The translations under genes and the position numbers were made by a program. 64,000 nt of DNA from Sialis fuliginosa (Eukaryota; Arthropoda; Insecta; Megaloptera; Sialidae): positions 34,381,001-34,445,000 of the forward strand of contig OY540813.1 of assembly GCA_961205875.1 (NCBI GenBank). Direction: 5' to 3'. Within the stretch, counting starts at the first letter, position 1; each line of letters starts with the position of its first letter. The notes below the pieces were generated by a model. That model was not told the DNA's origin, ran no database searches, and saw nothing but the letters and a program-made list of their open reading frames with translations. Shown here one piece after another: positions 35,125-46,709 of the stretch.

Positions 35125-36492
35125 CTTCAACGTCACAACAACTGTCCTGGGAAACAGTCAATGACGTACAGCCGGCTAGTTTCGGCAAAAAAGGTAACGC
35201 TTGTTTGTATTTCACGTAAAAAACGGATACTGATGTGTTATTATTATTAGCTTTGCAAACATTCAACACCCAAAAGACTTTGGTAATAGATAAACTCAAG
35301 GAGCTACACAAGTCGATAGACGGATGTCCAGTGTCCGACGTATACGAGACCGATCCCGCGGGGTTGTTGGCCCATTTCTTCTGATGAAGATAGTAACAGT
35401 TCCAGAGAAAAATGTAAGCGATCATAAAATTGTTTGTTATTCAAGATGATTATAAAAATATGTTTACAGATTACGCAGGAGGCACTCTGGTGGTATGTCC
35501 AGCCAATTTAATAAATCAATGGGAAAGTGAAATAAAGACTAAGTGCAAGAAAAATGTACTGACTGTATATATTTATCACGGTTCTAACCGCAAACAGGAA
35601 GACAATAGGTATAATTAACATCACAAAACTAGGCTGCGTTTGTTTCTCAGGTTGTCGTTTAAGGTTTTTTCATTAGGGTTTTCTACACAGTTCTGATTAA
35701 AATGAACATTTAGTAACCAATGAACAGTAACTGTAGTAACGGTACTCCAAGTCCCAAAGAAACAGTCACAAATGCAGCATGGTTTGTAATGTTCACTTTT
35801 ACGTCAACCATCTCTGATTTTATTTCAGGCTAACGAAATATGCAATCGTAATAACAACATACAACATCGGTATGACAGAATTTAGAAAAAAGGTGTGCGC
35901 ACTTTCAGGGTCTGTGTGATTTTAAGAACTATGTAATTTTTATTGTTTTTTATTCCAGGGTCCTCTTTTTAAAATCAAATGGGACCGCATAATTCTGGAA
36001 CCATAAGTCACATACAGCTGAGGCGATGTTCGCACTAAGTAGCTGCAACCGTTGGGCATTAACAGGCACACCGATTCATAATAATGAGATGGATATGTTC
36101 TCTGTGCTCAAATTCTTGCAGTGCTCTCCATTCGACGACTTACAAGTGAGATATTGATCTCGGTTGTTTTTCAGGAGATAATTTTGATGTTGTCATTTAA
36201 CAGATATGGAAAAAATGGGTCGGTAACATCAGTCCCGGTGGCCAAGAAAGGTTACATATGGTTGTCAAGTCGATCATGCTACGACGCACAAAAGATCAGC
36301 TTCAGGCTGATGGGGCGCTCATGTCACTTCCAGAGAAAAACTCGGAGGTGGTCGAGATTGTACTCAACAAAGAAGAGATGCAGGTTTATCAAAAGATACT
36401 GGTCTTCTCGAAGACACTATTTACACAGTTCCTGCACCAATGTGCGGAAAAAAATACAGAGTTCGCATACGATAGTGACTTTATGCGAAACT
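35125..36492 (+). pseudogene. SNF2-family helicase pseudogene, TTF2/Lodestar type, with introns
   Basis: Six exon remnants with GT/AG borders: 35125-35193, 35251-35378, 35470-35608, 35829-35892, 35959-36145 and 36204-36492. They encode, in order, an upstream segment (LKELHKSIDGCPVSDVYETD), then LVVCPANLINQWESEI (motif Ia region), VITTYNIG, WDRIILE, ALTGTPIHNNEMDMFSVLKF (motif III), and MLRRTKDQL (start of the second lobe). This matches transcription termination factor 2 (Lodestar), an ATPase that releases Pol II transcripts. Two lesions remove the active site. The Walker A exon sequence is missing between the GLL segment (about 35365) and an acidic linker. The DEAH Walker B codons are deleted near 35998, with a frameshift. 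Introns show a genomic duplicate, not a retrocopy. The second helicase lobe is absent. Confidence 0.8.
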
Positions 36493-36758
36493 GTGAGTTT
36501 TACTTAAATTATTGTAATTCTACTAAACAATTCTTCGAAATTATTTGAAATTTTAATAATGTAAATTAGATTACTTATTACGCATCTTATATATTACTAT
36601 AATATATTATTAAATAATAATTTTACCATTATTTCATTACTGAATAATTATGAAATTTTTGCATTAGTCATTAAAAAATTAATATTTCTTACATTATTCA
36701 TTACTATTTCAAGATTTGAATTTATAAAAAAAATTGGAAAAAAGTTGACAAAAACGTT

Positions 36759-37511
36759 ATAAGATGCGTAATAAGTAATCTAATTTACATTATTAAAATT
36801 TCAAATAATTTCGAAGAATTGTTTAGTAGAATTACAATAATATAAGTAAAACTCACAGTTTCGCATAAAGTCACTATCGTATGCGAACTCTGTATTTTTT
36901 TCCGCACATTGGTGCAGGAACTGTGTAAATAGTGTCTTCCTTGTGTCTTCCTGTTTGCGGTTAGAACCGTGATAAATATATACAGTCAGTACATTTTTCT
37001 TGCACTTAGTCTTTATTTCACTTTCCCATTGATTTATTAAATTGGCTGGACATACCACCAGAGTGCCTCCTGCGTAATCTGTAAACATATTTTTATAATC
37101 ATCTTGAATAACAAACAATTTTATGATCGCTTACATTTTTCTCTGGAACTGTTACTATCTTCATCAGAAGAAATGGGCCAACAACCCCGCGGGATCGGTC
37201 TCGTATACGTCGGACACTGGACATCCGTCTATCGACTTGTGTAGCTCCTTGAGTTTATCTATTACCAAAGTCTTTTGGGTGTTGAATGTTTGCAAAGCTA
37301 ATAATAATAACACATCAGTATCCGTTTTTTACGTGAAATACAAACAAGCGTTACCTTTTTTGCCGAAACTAGCCGGCTGTACGTCATTGACTGTTTCCCA
37401 GGACAGTTGTTGTGACGTTGAAGCTATCAAATGAAACGATTTAATGATAAACTCAAAAACTACTGAACCAATTTGGATGCAGTTTTCATCAACACATACA
37501 TAACTTATTTG
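36759..37511 (-). pseudogene. Inverted partial copy of the helicase pseudogene
   Basis: Reverse complement of 35037-36590 with about 800 bp missing. The third exon (GGTLVVCPANLINQWES segment) is joined directly to the tail of the sixth exon (TLFTQFLHQC). The junction falls in GAAGACA, present at both donor points. The first two exons are at about 37355-37423 and 37170-37297. The 168-bp AT-rich loop at 36591-36758 joins the two arms. Confidence 0.8.
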
Positions 37512-38038
37512 CAAGGTTAGTAAAGTACAAGGTTGCCTCATAACTCTGTACGGGGAGTGGCATGAGACTGGAGATTGCGTCATCGTGAGGAACTCTTTGA
37601 CATTATAAATGGCTGTCAAACTATATTTACTCTTTATTTTAGTTAAACTGATTTATTGTAAGTTGTTTTTAAATATTTTCATTTGATATTGATAGTGTAC
37701 TGAGCTTTAAATCTAAATTTTTATTATTTTATTATTATAAATTATAGTTTTAAACAAGTGTTTTTTTATGTGTAACCAAGAAATGTATTTTCTTTAAGCA
37801 TTGATTTCTGACATCATTTTAAAGTTTTTATGAAGAAATATTATATGTAATAATTTGTGCTTCTGTAATAAACAATAATATTTACTTTTTTTAAATACAA
37901 ATATCAAAAAATTCGAAATAATTTAAAAACAACTTAATATATGAAACAACATTTGAAGGTTCCTCAGGGTGACGTCATCGCACGCAGCCGCTGATTGGTC
38001 AAAAAGTTATGAGGCAACCTATACATATACTAACCTTG
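37512..38038. mobile_element. CAAGGTTA-family MITE, inverted copy
   Basis: CAAGGTTAGTAAAGTACAAG at the left, TATACTAACCTTG at the right, 527 bp. It is the mirror partner of the copy ending at 35036 and shares its flanks, so it belongs to the inverted duplication and is not an independent insertion. No flanking 9-bp duplication. Confidence 0.85.
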
Positions 38039-38657
38039 GGTGTGTTCCGTATAGGATTTTTTTTGTCAAATGAGGTTGGTAGAAGCGCGCGCACGATATT
38101 TTACTTTTGTGTTCCACATCAGCTGTTACATTCAAAACAAGAAAAAGTTATTGTTGAAATTGTTATATCAGCTGTTTCATACACAAGAGAAACGTCACAG
38201 ATGCATGTAAAAAGTTTTTATTTTAATTAAAGTAAATTTAATGGATTAAATAATTTTAAAAATTAATTATAGAAATGAAATGTCTATTTTTATAGACATC
38301 TTAGCTTCTTCATCAAACAAAATGATATGTTCTTTTTCCATTGTGTCCATTAGATCTATGATAACTAGGGTGACAATATAAAAAAATGTCATCAAAAATA
38401 GCAGGGGACGCAAATATGAAGATTAGGTTATTTAGGTGTCGACGAAAATAAAATAAAAGATCATCTTTTTCATCTAAGGATTTACAAAAACTAAAATCTG
38501 GTCATCCTAATGATAACGTATAACAATGATAACAATTTCAACAATAACTTTTTCTTGTTTGAATGTAACAGCTGATGTGGAACACAAAAGTAAAAAATCG
38601 TGCGCGCGCTTCTACCAACCTTATTTGACAAAAAAAATCCTATACGGAACACACCCC
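38039..38657. repeat. Inverted-repeat element in the outer arm
   Basis: GGTGTGTTCCGTATAGG at the left and CCTATACGGAACACACC at the right, extended by more than 100 bp of inverted similarity (the GCGCGCGC and CAGCTGATGTGGAACAC regions). Half of it recurs at 30297-31420, interrupted there by the hAT-type MITE. No clear target duplication. The short open frames across it are unsupported. Confidence 0.6.
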
Positions 38658-39625
38658 TTGGTTATATATCATCACGCTATTGCACAAGATGGTTGAGCAG
38701 TGAACAAAAATATTTTTTAAAAAAGCAAAAAAACTTACGCATGTTGTTCTTCATATTTTCCAGAAGATTCACAATGGTACAGGCATTCTGTTGCCTAATG
38801 TTTAGCACCTAAAAACGTACAATGTAAAATTAAGATGTCTCGTGTTTGATAGAACTTTGGAAATATAAATCGTACAAACTTCAGATCGGTGTTAAAATAT
38901 GCATTATGTATTTTAGTTCTATGTATTAAAATTTCAAATTGTTTAGAAGTTACAGGTCTTTAAGTAAGTTTGCTCTTCGAATACCTGTGAGTATTAAACG
39001 ATTCGTCAAAACAATTTGAAATTTTAACAAGTAAAACAAGACTATATATAGAACATTTTAACACCAATCTGAATAAAGTTATTAATATTTTATGTATACC
39101 TTGCTAATTTTTATTTTATTAATTACTATGTATTAATTATTTTGAATAATATGTATTATACATATTATGACTTTCACATCTACTCGTATGCTTATGTAGT
39201 TGCCTACCTATATTGAAATTCTAAAATATTTTTATATTTGATTAAAATCTCAACAATATCCAGTTTTGATCAAATCTACTTTTCCATTAGTCTTTTTGTG
39301 GTCTTAATCACATAATGAAGATATTTATGACTCCTTTTAGGGTTCTGTAGAAAACTAGAAACCCTTATAGTTTTTTAGTTATACAAATGTGTTGTAATTT
39401 AAAAAAGAATTTAAATGAATATAGAAAAAGTCACTGTTAGTAAATAATTTATAAAATACTAATAACCAGATGTAAATTGTTTGAAGTTGTGAATTTTTAT
39501 TCAAGATATAAAATGAAATATTGAATAAGAAACAATGCAGTTGTAGTTGTTACTTAATTTGCATGAATATTAAAATTTGTTTTAAAATTTTATATTAAGA
39601 TATTCCTTGGAAAATTAAGAAATAT
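38658..39625. other. Inverted copy of 27.3-27.5 kb, then AT-rich DNA with a small inverted repeat
   Basis: 38659-38897 is the reverse complement of 27307-27545, including the exon-like segment. TTCAGATCGGTGTTAAAAT (38880) is mirrored by ATTTTAACACCAATCTGAA (ending about 39073). The remainder shows no gene. Confidence 0.5.
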
Positions 39626-39884
39626 GAAGAGCAAGTCCAAATTTTTAAAATAAATAACAGAAGAGTAAAATAAAATCCTGAAATGATTTAGTATCTGCGA
39701 GCAAAAGATATCAAAATAAAATCAATATATTTAACATTGCGAGTATAGATATTATACTCGCGATGTTTAATATATTGAATTAATTTGACGATATCTTTTG
39801 CTCACAAGTAGTGAATCATTTCAGGATTTTGAATGGAGCTTCTTTTACTCTGTTAGTTATTTATAAAATTTGAGCTTACTCTTG
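39626..39884. repeat. Hairpin MITE-like inverted repeat
   Basis: AAGAGCAAGTCCAAATTTT at the left and AAAATTTGAGCTTACTCTT at the right, with continuous imperfect pairing to the centre near 39750 (AAATCCTGAAATGATT against AATCATTTCAGGATTT). Confidence 0.7.
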
Positions 39885-40395
39885 TTTTTTTTTTTCAATT
39901 TTTCGAGAAATTTTACAAATAATGCAATATTTCTTTTTTTCGATAATTTATCGAACCTTGTTGCTTCCAGTAAAATATCTTAATTAAATATGATAAGTAT
40001 TGCATTAAATATAGTAAATCTTAATTAATTTTAAACGATTTTTTAAAAATTTTCTATTATAATATAATGTATGTTTGCTTGCTTACTAGAAAAATATGTT
40101 AATAAATATTTGTAAAAATATTTTATGTTTTATTTCAATTATTTTCATTACAGATTTACAGTTTAGATGCAAAATATTGTAATTGCAATAAATTATATCT
40201 TATTTGATGATATATAATAAATATAAATGACAACACACTCACAGATGTAGCAAATGAAATTGTACATATGATAACCTTAACGCATACGCAATAAGTACAA
40301 TCAACGACTTAAAATAAGTGCTGCCAAGTCGATTTCATAACAATTTGACACCTAGCAGATAGCTGGAAGCTAATTTGCATTTACACTCAAGCAAA

Positions 40396-40875
40396 TCCAT
40401 ACTAATATTATAAATGCGAAAGTGTGTTTGTCTGTCTTTTTACGGCTAAACCGCTGAACCGATGAAATTTGGCAGTGAGATAGTTTGCATCCCGAGGACG
40501 GACATAGGTTATTTCGTATCTCGAAAATTCAACCCCTAAGGAATTGCAAGGGGATGGAATTTTTTTTTTTTTTAGAAATTAATATTTTACCCCCCCGTTA
40601 CATATGAAGGGTTGTAAGTGGTTTTATTCGATCCGGCGGGAAATATACTACTACGGGGGCGGGGGTTTAGGTGGGAAACAACCTTCTATCTCGCATAGGA
40701 GCCGAGATATTTACGATTTTGCATAATGAATGAAAACCAAAATATAGAAAAAAAATTATATTTCACACTCTTTTACATATGAATGGTTGTAATTAGTTTT
40801 ATTCGATCCGGCGGGGAATATCATGAGGATTGGGGTTTCGAAATCCACGCGAGCGAAGCCGCGGGTAGCAGCTAG
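40396..40875 (+). mobile_element. Non-autonomous Helitron, complete
   Basis: Starts TCCATACTAATATTATAAAT right after an A. Ends with the hairpin CGCGAGCGAAGCCGCG, eight bases, then CTAG (40872-40875) followed by T. A|T insertion without target duplication is the Helitron hallmark. 480 bp with no Rep/helicase gene, so it depends on another element. Confidence 0.85.
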
Positions 40876-40918
40876 TTAAATATATATATGCTCAATAAAT
40901 ATAATAACAAAATACACC

Positions 40919-41345
40919 GTCTGTCTATATCTGTGATTAATTTCTTCGGATAATTTGGATTTTAATGCACTAGATTCCTGTCCGATGCTAACTCTTCTTT
41001 CACTTCCGCTTCCTTGGTCCATTGAAATTTTTCTTCATTCTGTACCTCATAAATTGGTTTTAAAGTTTCTGCTAATCTTGGTACGAATTTTCCGTAGAAT
41101 GTTACCAATCCTGTGAATGCCTTGACCTCTGTTTGGTTTTCTGGTCTCTTCGCTTCGACCATGGCTGCGATTTTTTCCGGATCCTTTGATAATCCTTTTT
41201 TGCTGATGATACGAGTATGTCCCAGGTACTTGATTTCATCTTGAAAAAATTGGCATTTTTGAAGGTTAAGCTTTAGTCCTGCATCTTCCAATCTTCGTAA
41301 AACTTCTATATCTGTATCTTCAATTCTATTGACCGAATTGTAAAA
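40919..41345 (-). pseudogene. Gypsy (K02A2.6-like) reverse transcriptase remnant
   Basis: The minus strand encodes the RT thumb/connection region: LRRLEDAGLKLNLQKCQFFQ, then IKYLGH, ISKKGLSKDPEKI, TEVKAFTGLVTFYGKF and KFQWTKEAE. The catalytic palm (YxDD) is absent. There is a two-residue insertion after LGH, a deletion after KEAE, and a stop after RNLVH (about 40962). It has a different sequence and lineage from the intact element at the window start. Confidence 0.7.
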
Positions 41346-41645
41346 ATAAAAAATACATTCGTTATGAATTTCCCTGTAAAAATAAATATTTAAAAAAATC
41401 ATAATAATTTTATTACATAACCTAAAAAAACATTAGTACAACGACCAATAATAGGTATAGTAAATCGATTTTAATAAAATTTTAGGAAAATATATTCCAT
41501 ATGATTATAAATATGTAAGTGTGACAAGTTCCAAATCAAAACGATTATAAACACATTTAAAAATAAAAATTGACTCGTTGATATCTTGTGGGCAACAAAT
41601 GGTAGAATATTCATTTTTTGTAGATTTTTTATGTACTATGTGATG

Positions 41646-41973
41646 CAAAGGTGGATTATCCATAAGGCAAACTAGGCACGTGCCTAGGGCGCGAGGTTAC
41701 AAAGGGGCGCGCGCGCGAAATTTTTGAAAAATAACAAAAAAATAATTGTGTCAGTAAGTACCTTCACAAATCACAATATAAAAAGATTCTTGTGTGCACA
41801 AAAAGATGATGTGATAATTTTTAACAAACAAAATAAAGACGCAACAATAAAAAAATATTTGAATTTCGGAAATTTCATTGTTATATTTAATATGGAAAGT
41901 TACTTAACTGTGGAAGGGAGGGGCGCCGATGAGGTACTTGCCTAGGGCGCTCTCGACATTTAATCCGTCTCTG
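41646..41973. mobile_element. hAT-type MITE with 8-bp duplication (one mismatch)
   Basis: Ends CAAAGGTGGATTA and TAATCCGTCTCTG. Subterminal GTGCCTAGGGCG and TTGCCTAGGGCG are in the same orientation, with GC-rich borders. Flanks are ATGTGATG (41638-41645) and ATGCGATG (41974-41981). Confidence 0.7.
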
Positions 41974-42287
41974 ATGCGATGGCACTAAAGATAATTCTAT
42001 AAATATTTTAAAAATCTAATTTTTTGGGTTTTTGTTTTTGAAATATTTTCTCCGTGTTGAATCAAAATAAGTTTAACTCAAAACTTTTTTTAATCCGATT
42101 TCGTAAAAAAAAATACTTTCTGGCTGTAACAGTTCTTGCATATGTGCCTGGTGCCTGCAATGGGAGCAGGACAAAAGGCAGACATAGACAAAAAGCCGAC
42201 ATGGATAAAAGACAAAAAAAATGTATATATAATTTATTTATATTATAAATAATTTATAATATCTTAGAGGGAGGCTTATGCAATATG

Positions 42288-42437
42288 CCCCCCCCCCCCC
42301 CCAACAAAAATATTGTATTATTTAATTTGCGTTAACGGTATAATTGGGGGGATAGCATGATCCCTATAAACCCCCCACAAAAAATAATTATTGTAATATT
42401 TAATTTGCTTTAACGTTTTTTTGGGGGGGGGGGGGGG
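42288..42437. repeat. C15 run, G15 run and duplicated ~75-bp block
   Basis: C15 at 42288-42302 and G15 at 42423-42437 flank two copies of a block containing ATTTAATTTGC(G/T)TTAACG. The G-rich end could form a G-quadruplex, and the runs may be sequencing-sensitive. Confidence 0.7.
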
Positions 42438-42530
42438 TGGGGTGGTCATATGGGTCTTGTCAATTGTTGTATTATTTAAAAACAACTTAAAAGCAAATTA
42501 AAATTTACAAAAAATGACTTCCAAAAAAAT

Positions 42531-42930
42531 ACCTTTTGTCCATGTCTACCTTTTAGGATTCGACCTTTTGTCCATGTCTACCTTTTAGGATTCGACCTTT
42601 TGTCCATGTCTACCTTTTAGGATTCGACCTTTCGTCCATGTCTATCTTTTAGGATTCGACCTTTTGTCCATGTCTACCTTTTAGGATTCGACCTTTTGTC
42701 CATGTCTACCTTTTAGGATTCGACCTTTTGTCCATGTCTACCTTTTAGGATTCGACCTTTTGTCCATGTCTACCTTTTAGGATTCGACCTTTTGTCCATG
42801 TCTACCTTTTAGGATTCGACCTTTTGTCCATGTCTACCTTTTAGGATTCAACCTTTTGTCCATGTCTACCTTTTAGGATTCGACCTTTTGTCCATGTCTA
42901 CCTTTTAGGATTCGACCTTTTGTCCATGTC
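42531..42930. repeat. 32-bp tandem repeat, 12.5 copies
   Basis: The unit starts ACCTTTTGTCCATGTCTACC and ends TAGGATTCG. Copies are almost identical and directly adjacent (starts at 42531, 42563 and so on every 32 bases). No spacers, so not CRISPR. The uniformity suggests recent expansion. Confidence 0.95.
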
Positions 42931-42956
42931 GGTCTTTCGGGAGTCTGCCTTTTACC

Positions 42957-45358
42957 CTAGAGTCTACATTTTATACACACTAAGCACGACCAATAAGAAT
43001 TGCTCTATGTTCGTTAATTTCTCCACAAATGTACGATTCTCAATATAATGAATCATTCCCAAACGATTTGCATACACTGATGCTCCAAAACATGTAGATT
43101 TGTCAGACATGATCATGACGTCGACAAGACGCGACGCTGTAATCCCGTAACACAGACTGTGAGTAATTTTATTTGCTTTTTTTACTCGTAGTGCCACGGA
43201 GACGTTTTTCACTATCCTGAATTTTAAATTTAATCAAAGACTTAGAGACGTTTGTCTTTAGATCTTTGAACGTGCATAAAATCTACATTGATTATTTAAT
43301 GTCTTTGTTAGTTGGTAGCTACAAGCTAAATCAGTGCCGTAACGCCTAATTTCTTCCGCATAAAACTAAAATGGGCCCTTAACTGCACAAAAAATTTTGA
43401 TATTAACACTCATGTTTAGTAAAAATTTCAAGTTTCTAATTTATATAGTTTATGAGAATTTTACCTTGACTGGAAAGGAAGGACAAACGACAAAGTAAGA
43501 TTAAATGGGTTTCTTCGGAACCCAAAAAAATAAAAATAAAGATCGAAGCTCAAAAAGAGAACATTTTCTCCTTAACCTTTTGAACCATATTAACCGGATT
43601 ACCGGCCTGATAATAATAATGTAACATATGTATTGTTTATACTGCTAGGGTGTTTTTTAAATTTTTTTTTAGTTTTATTTTTTCGGTACCATTGGCCTAT
43701 GTTTTAGCTTTGGATCAAAAATTAACTGTCACGCAAACCGAGTCTTTTTCTCATTTGATTAACATGGGAAAAATTACTTTTTTACTTACGCGTGAATCGG
43801 CGTGAATATCTCGTTGAATTTTTTTTTAATTTCTCTGAGGAATATTTTGTAGAGAATTAAGTGCTCAATTCATAAATCCAATAAATTTTAATAATGTTTT
43901 TTTTTTAAATTATCATAAAAATTTGATTTTACTTTTTATAATAATGTTTAAATGAACATATCTTTAAAAATACTCAATCTATGAATTGAGCACTTGGGAT
44001 CTTTTTAGGTTTCCGTAGAAAACTATAGTTTCGATATTTCCGTCCGTCCGTCCGTCCTCAAAAATTTTAAGCCGATTAAGATGAAATTTGGTATACGGAC
44101 GAAGACTGATAACCCAAAAACAGAAATGATAATATTTTTGAAAAAAAACATTTTTTGGACCCCCTTTCCATAGACTGAAAAGTATTTTCAAAAAAAAAAT
44201 CCACTTAATCCATTAAATGGGATGTCTAGATAGGTCTCCTAAAATGCAATAAAAAATGTAATATAACATTTTGATTTTAACCCTTCAGTCACGATATATT
44301 TGCGTTCAAAGTCGTGATAAAAGCGTCCCCCCACCCTAATTTCTAAACTATCACTTTTAAAAATCTGAAAAAATTTATAACGTAATAAATTAGAACAATA
44401 ACCCAGTGTAAGATCAAGGTTATTAAACTATACAGGTTGCCTCATAACGAAGCATTTGGGCAAGGGGACTGAGCGGGAGAGGAGTGTGTGTGACGTCACT
44501 AGCCGTCCAAATGTCAAATTGAAAATTTGAATTAATAGATCTAGTGCTTTGTTTTTTGCAATTAATATTTGTCAAATAAAAATCAAAATATAATTCAGGT
44601 AAGTTTACGTTTATATTTACATATTAAAATTATATATAAAAATACAATATTGTTTCAAATGGATTATTATAATATATTAATTATATTATAATTAAAAAAA
44701 AATAATATTCACATATTTGTTTACAGATTTTTACTAGAAATAAAATGCCAGGCAGTAAATGCTAATAAAAGTGTGTTAATATGGTCCCTTTATACACTGC
44801 TTGTCACAATTAGTGGGACACTTTTGCAATGTAACACAGTTTTGGTAAAAATTGTCATATTAATATGAAAATTCATAAAAATCATTAGTATGGTGTTGTT
44901 TCAAAGCCAAAAGAGTAACAACTTTGTGCGTGCATCGATAGCGGGTGTACAACCCTTGGAGGGGTGAAAAATGGAAAGTGACAATTTCAAGTATTGAAAA
45001 AAAAGTTTAAAAACTGTTTCTTCCAAGATAATGATGAAATTCACATTAATTTTTATACGTAGAACTTATTTGAACCCTAAAGGTATAAACTATTTTTTAA
45101 AATCAATATTTAATTCTATTTACCACCTGTTATCATCCTCTAAATTTAGGTTATTAGAAATATAGAAAAATATGAAAGAAATTTTAAAAATCTTCAAGGG
45201 TTGTTAGAAATAATCACAATAAATATAAATTTACAATTTCAATAAAATCCAGTAATTTTTAACCACTTTTCTACCCTTTAATATTCAACCCCCTGTGTAT
45301 TACAATTAATTCGAACAACGTAGGTATAGATAAATTTTTTAAATTTACAAAATAGGTA
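42957..45358. other. AT-rich stretch, no supported gene; repeat fragments
   Basis: An 82-residue minus-strand frame (42964-43212) has a mixed composition with a YGITASRLVDVMIMSDKSTC segment. I do not recognise it, and an AG precedes it, so it might be an exon. TCCGTCCGTCCGTCC at 44041, with the TTTGGTATACGGACGAAGAC region, recurs inverted near 48.9 kb. A CAAGGTTA tip lies at 44415 with no visible partner. Confidence 0.4.
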
Positions 45359-46709
45359 ATAAACTGTATATATAACGGTACTGTATGTTAAAAAACACAA
45401 ATAAAGTACAAGGGTAGGCATCAACCCTTAAATACTAAACCGCCCCAAATAGTAGGGTAGAATATTAAATTTAAGTGTGATTTTATAAGAAATCAATTAA
45501 TGCTCTTATTTGAAGATTTTTGTGAAAATTTTGTGCTCCACAATTCACCCCTACGGATGTAACTACCCTAAATTTAAAAAAATTACACTTTTTTTAAAAC
45601 ATCGTATCTGAAAATTCAGTGGAATTTTTTTGTCATCCTTTCGTAATATAAAAGGCCGACATTTGATCTTTCTACACCGGTAAAATTAAAACAATACACT
45701 ATCAGGAACTACCCTTAAATTCTTATTTCTTAAAAATAAAATAAATTTTATTTCAATTAATATTGAAAATATAGGTATCTATGGAAATTAATGGACAATT
45801 TACGCGTTTTTCATAAGTTTGGCTCAAATTAATTCAATCGTTCTGAGACGTTGAAATTTACTAAATGTGTAGTAAACTGTGTATACAACAGAATTGTATG
45901 TTAAAAAACACAAATAAGTTATAAGGATAGTCATCAACCCTTAAAAACTAAATCACCCCCGATAATAGGGTTGTAAATTGAATTCAATTGCGATTTTATG
46001 AAAAATCAATTAAAGCTGTTATTTAACAATTTTTTTGAAAATTTTGTGCACCACAATTCACCCCTACGGATATAGGTACCCTCAATTTAAAGAAATATAC
46101 ACATTTTTTTAAATATGGTATCTAGACAGTCCGTGGTTTTTTTGTTTCATCCTTTCGTAATATAAAAGGCCGACATTTGTTCTTTCGTTACCGGTAAAAT
46201 TAAAACAATACATTACCTGAAACGTGTCAAAACGATTGAATTAATTTGAGCCAAACTTATGAAAAACTCGTAAATTGTCCATTAATTTCCATAGATACTT
46301 ATATTTTCAATATTAATTGAAATAAAATTTATTTTATTTTTAAGAAATAAGAATTTAAGGGTAGTTCCTGATAGTGTGTATTGTTTTAATTTTACCGGTG
46401 TAGAAAGATCAAATGTCGGCCTTTTATATTACGAAAGGATGACAAAAAAATTCCACTGAATACGATGTTTTAAAAAAAGTGTAAAATTTTTAAATTTAGG
46501 GTAGTTACATCTGTAGGGGTGAATTGTGGTGCACAAAATTTTCACAAAAATCTTCAAATAAGAGCATTAATTGATTTCTTATAAAATCACACTTAAATTT
46601 AATATTCTACCCTACTATTAGGGGCGGTTTAGTATTTAAGGGTTGATGCCTACCCTTGTTCTTTATTTGTGTTTTTTAACATACAGTACCGTTATATTTA
46701 CAGTTTATT
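45359..46709. repeat. Foldback element with additional internal direct copy
   Basis: Arms 45359-45840 and 46233-46709 are inverted copies (GGCCGACATTTGATCTTTCTAC and its complement, for example). The 45870-46225 spacer is itself a diverged direct copy of the left arm (shared CATCCTTTCGTAATATAAAA). Confidence 0.75.

Larger units (their letters stand above)
42158..42950. mobile_element. Probable foldback with minisatellite in its right end
   Basis: GGACAAAAGGCAGACATAGAC with a second CGACATGGAT phrase at 42168-42215 is mirrored at the right by a ~400-bp array of GTCCATGTC/ACCTTTT phrases, ending GTCTGCCTTTTACCC (about 42956). Between them lie C15 and G15 runs. The outline resembles the element at 31438-34518. 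No target duplication found, so the bounds are approximate. Confidence 0.5.

Noticed and set aside
42288..42437. C15 and G15 runs as a regulatory element
   Set aside because: No supporting context; homopolymer runs within repeat DNA may be slippage or sequencing artefacts, recorded only as repeats.
42531..42930. Regular 32-bp repeats as a CRISPR array
   Set aside because: Units are directly adjacent with no unique spacers, and the surroundings are eukaryotic transposons. It is a minisatellite.
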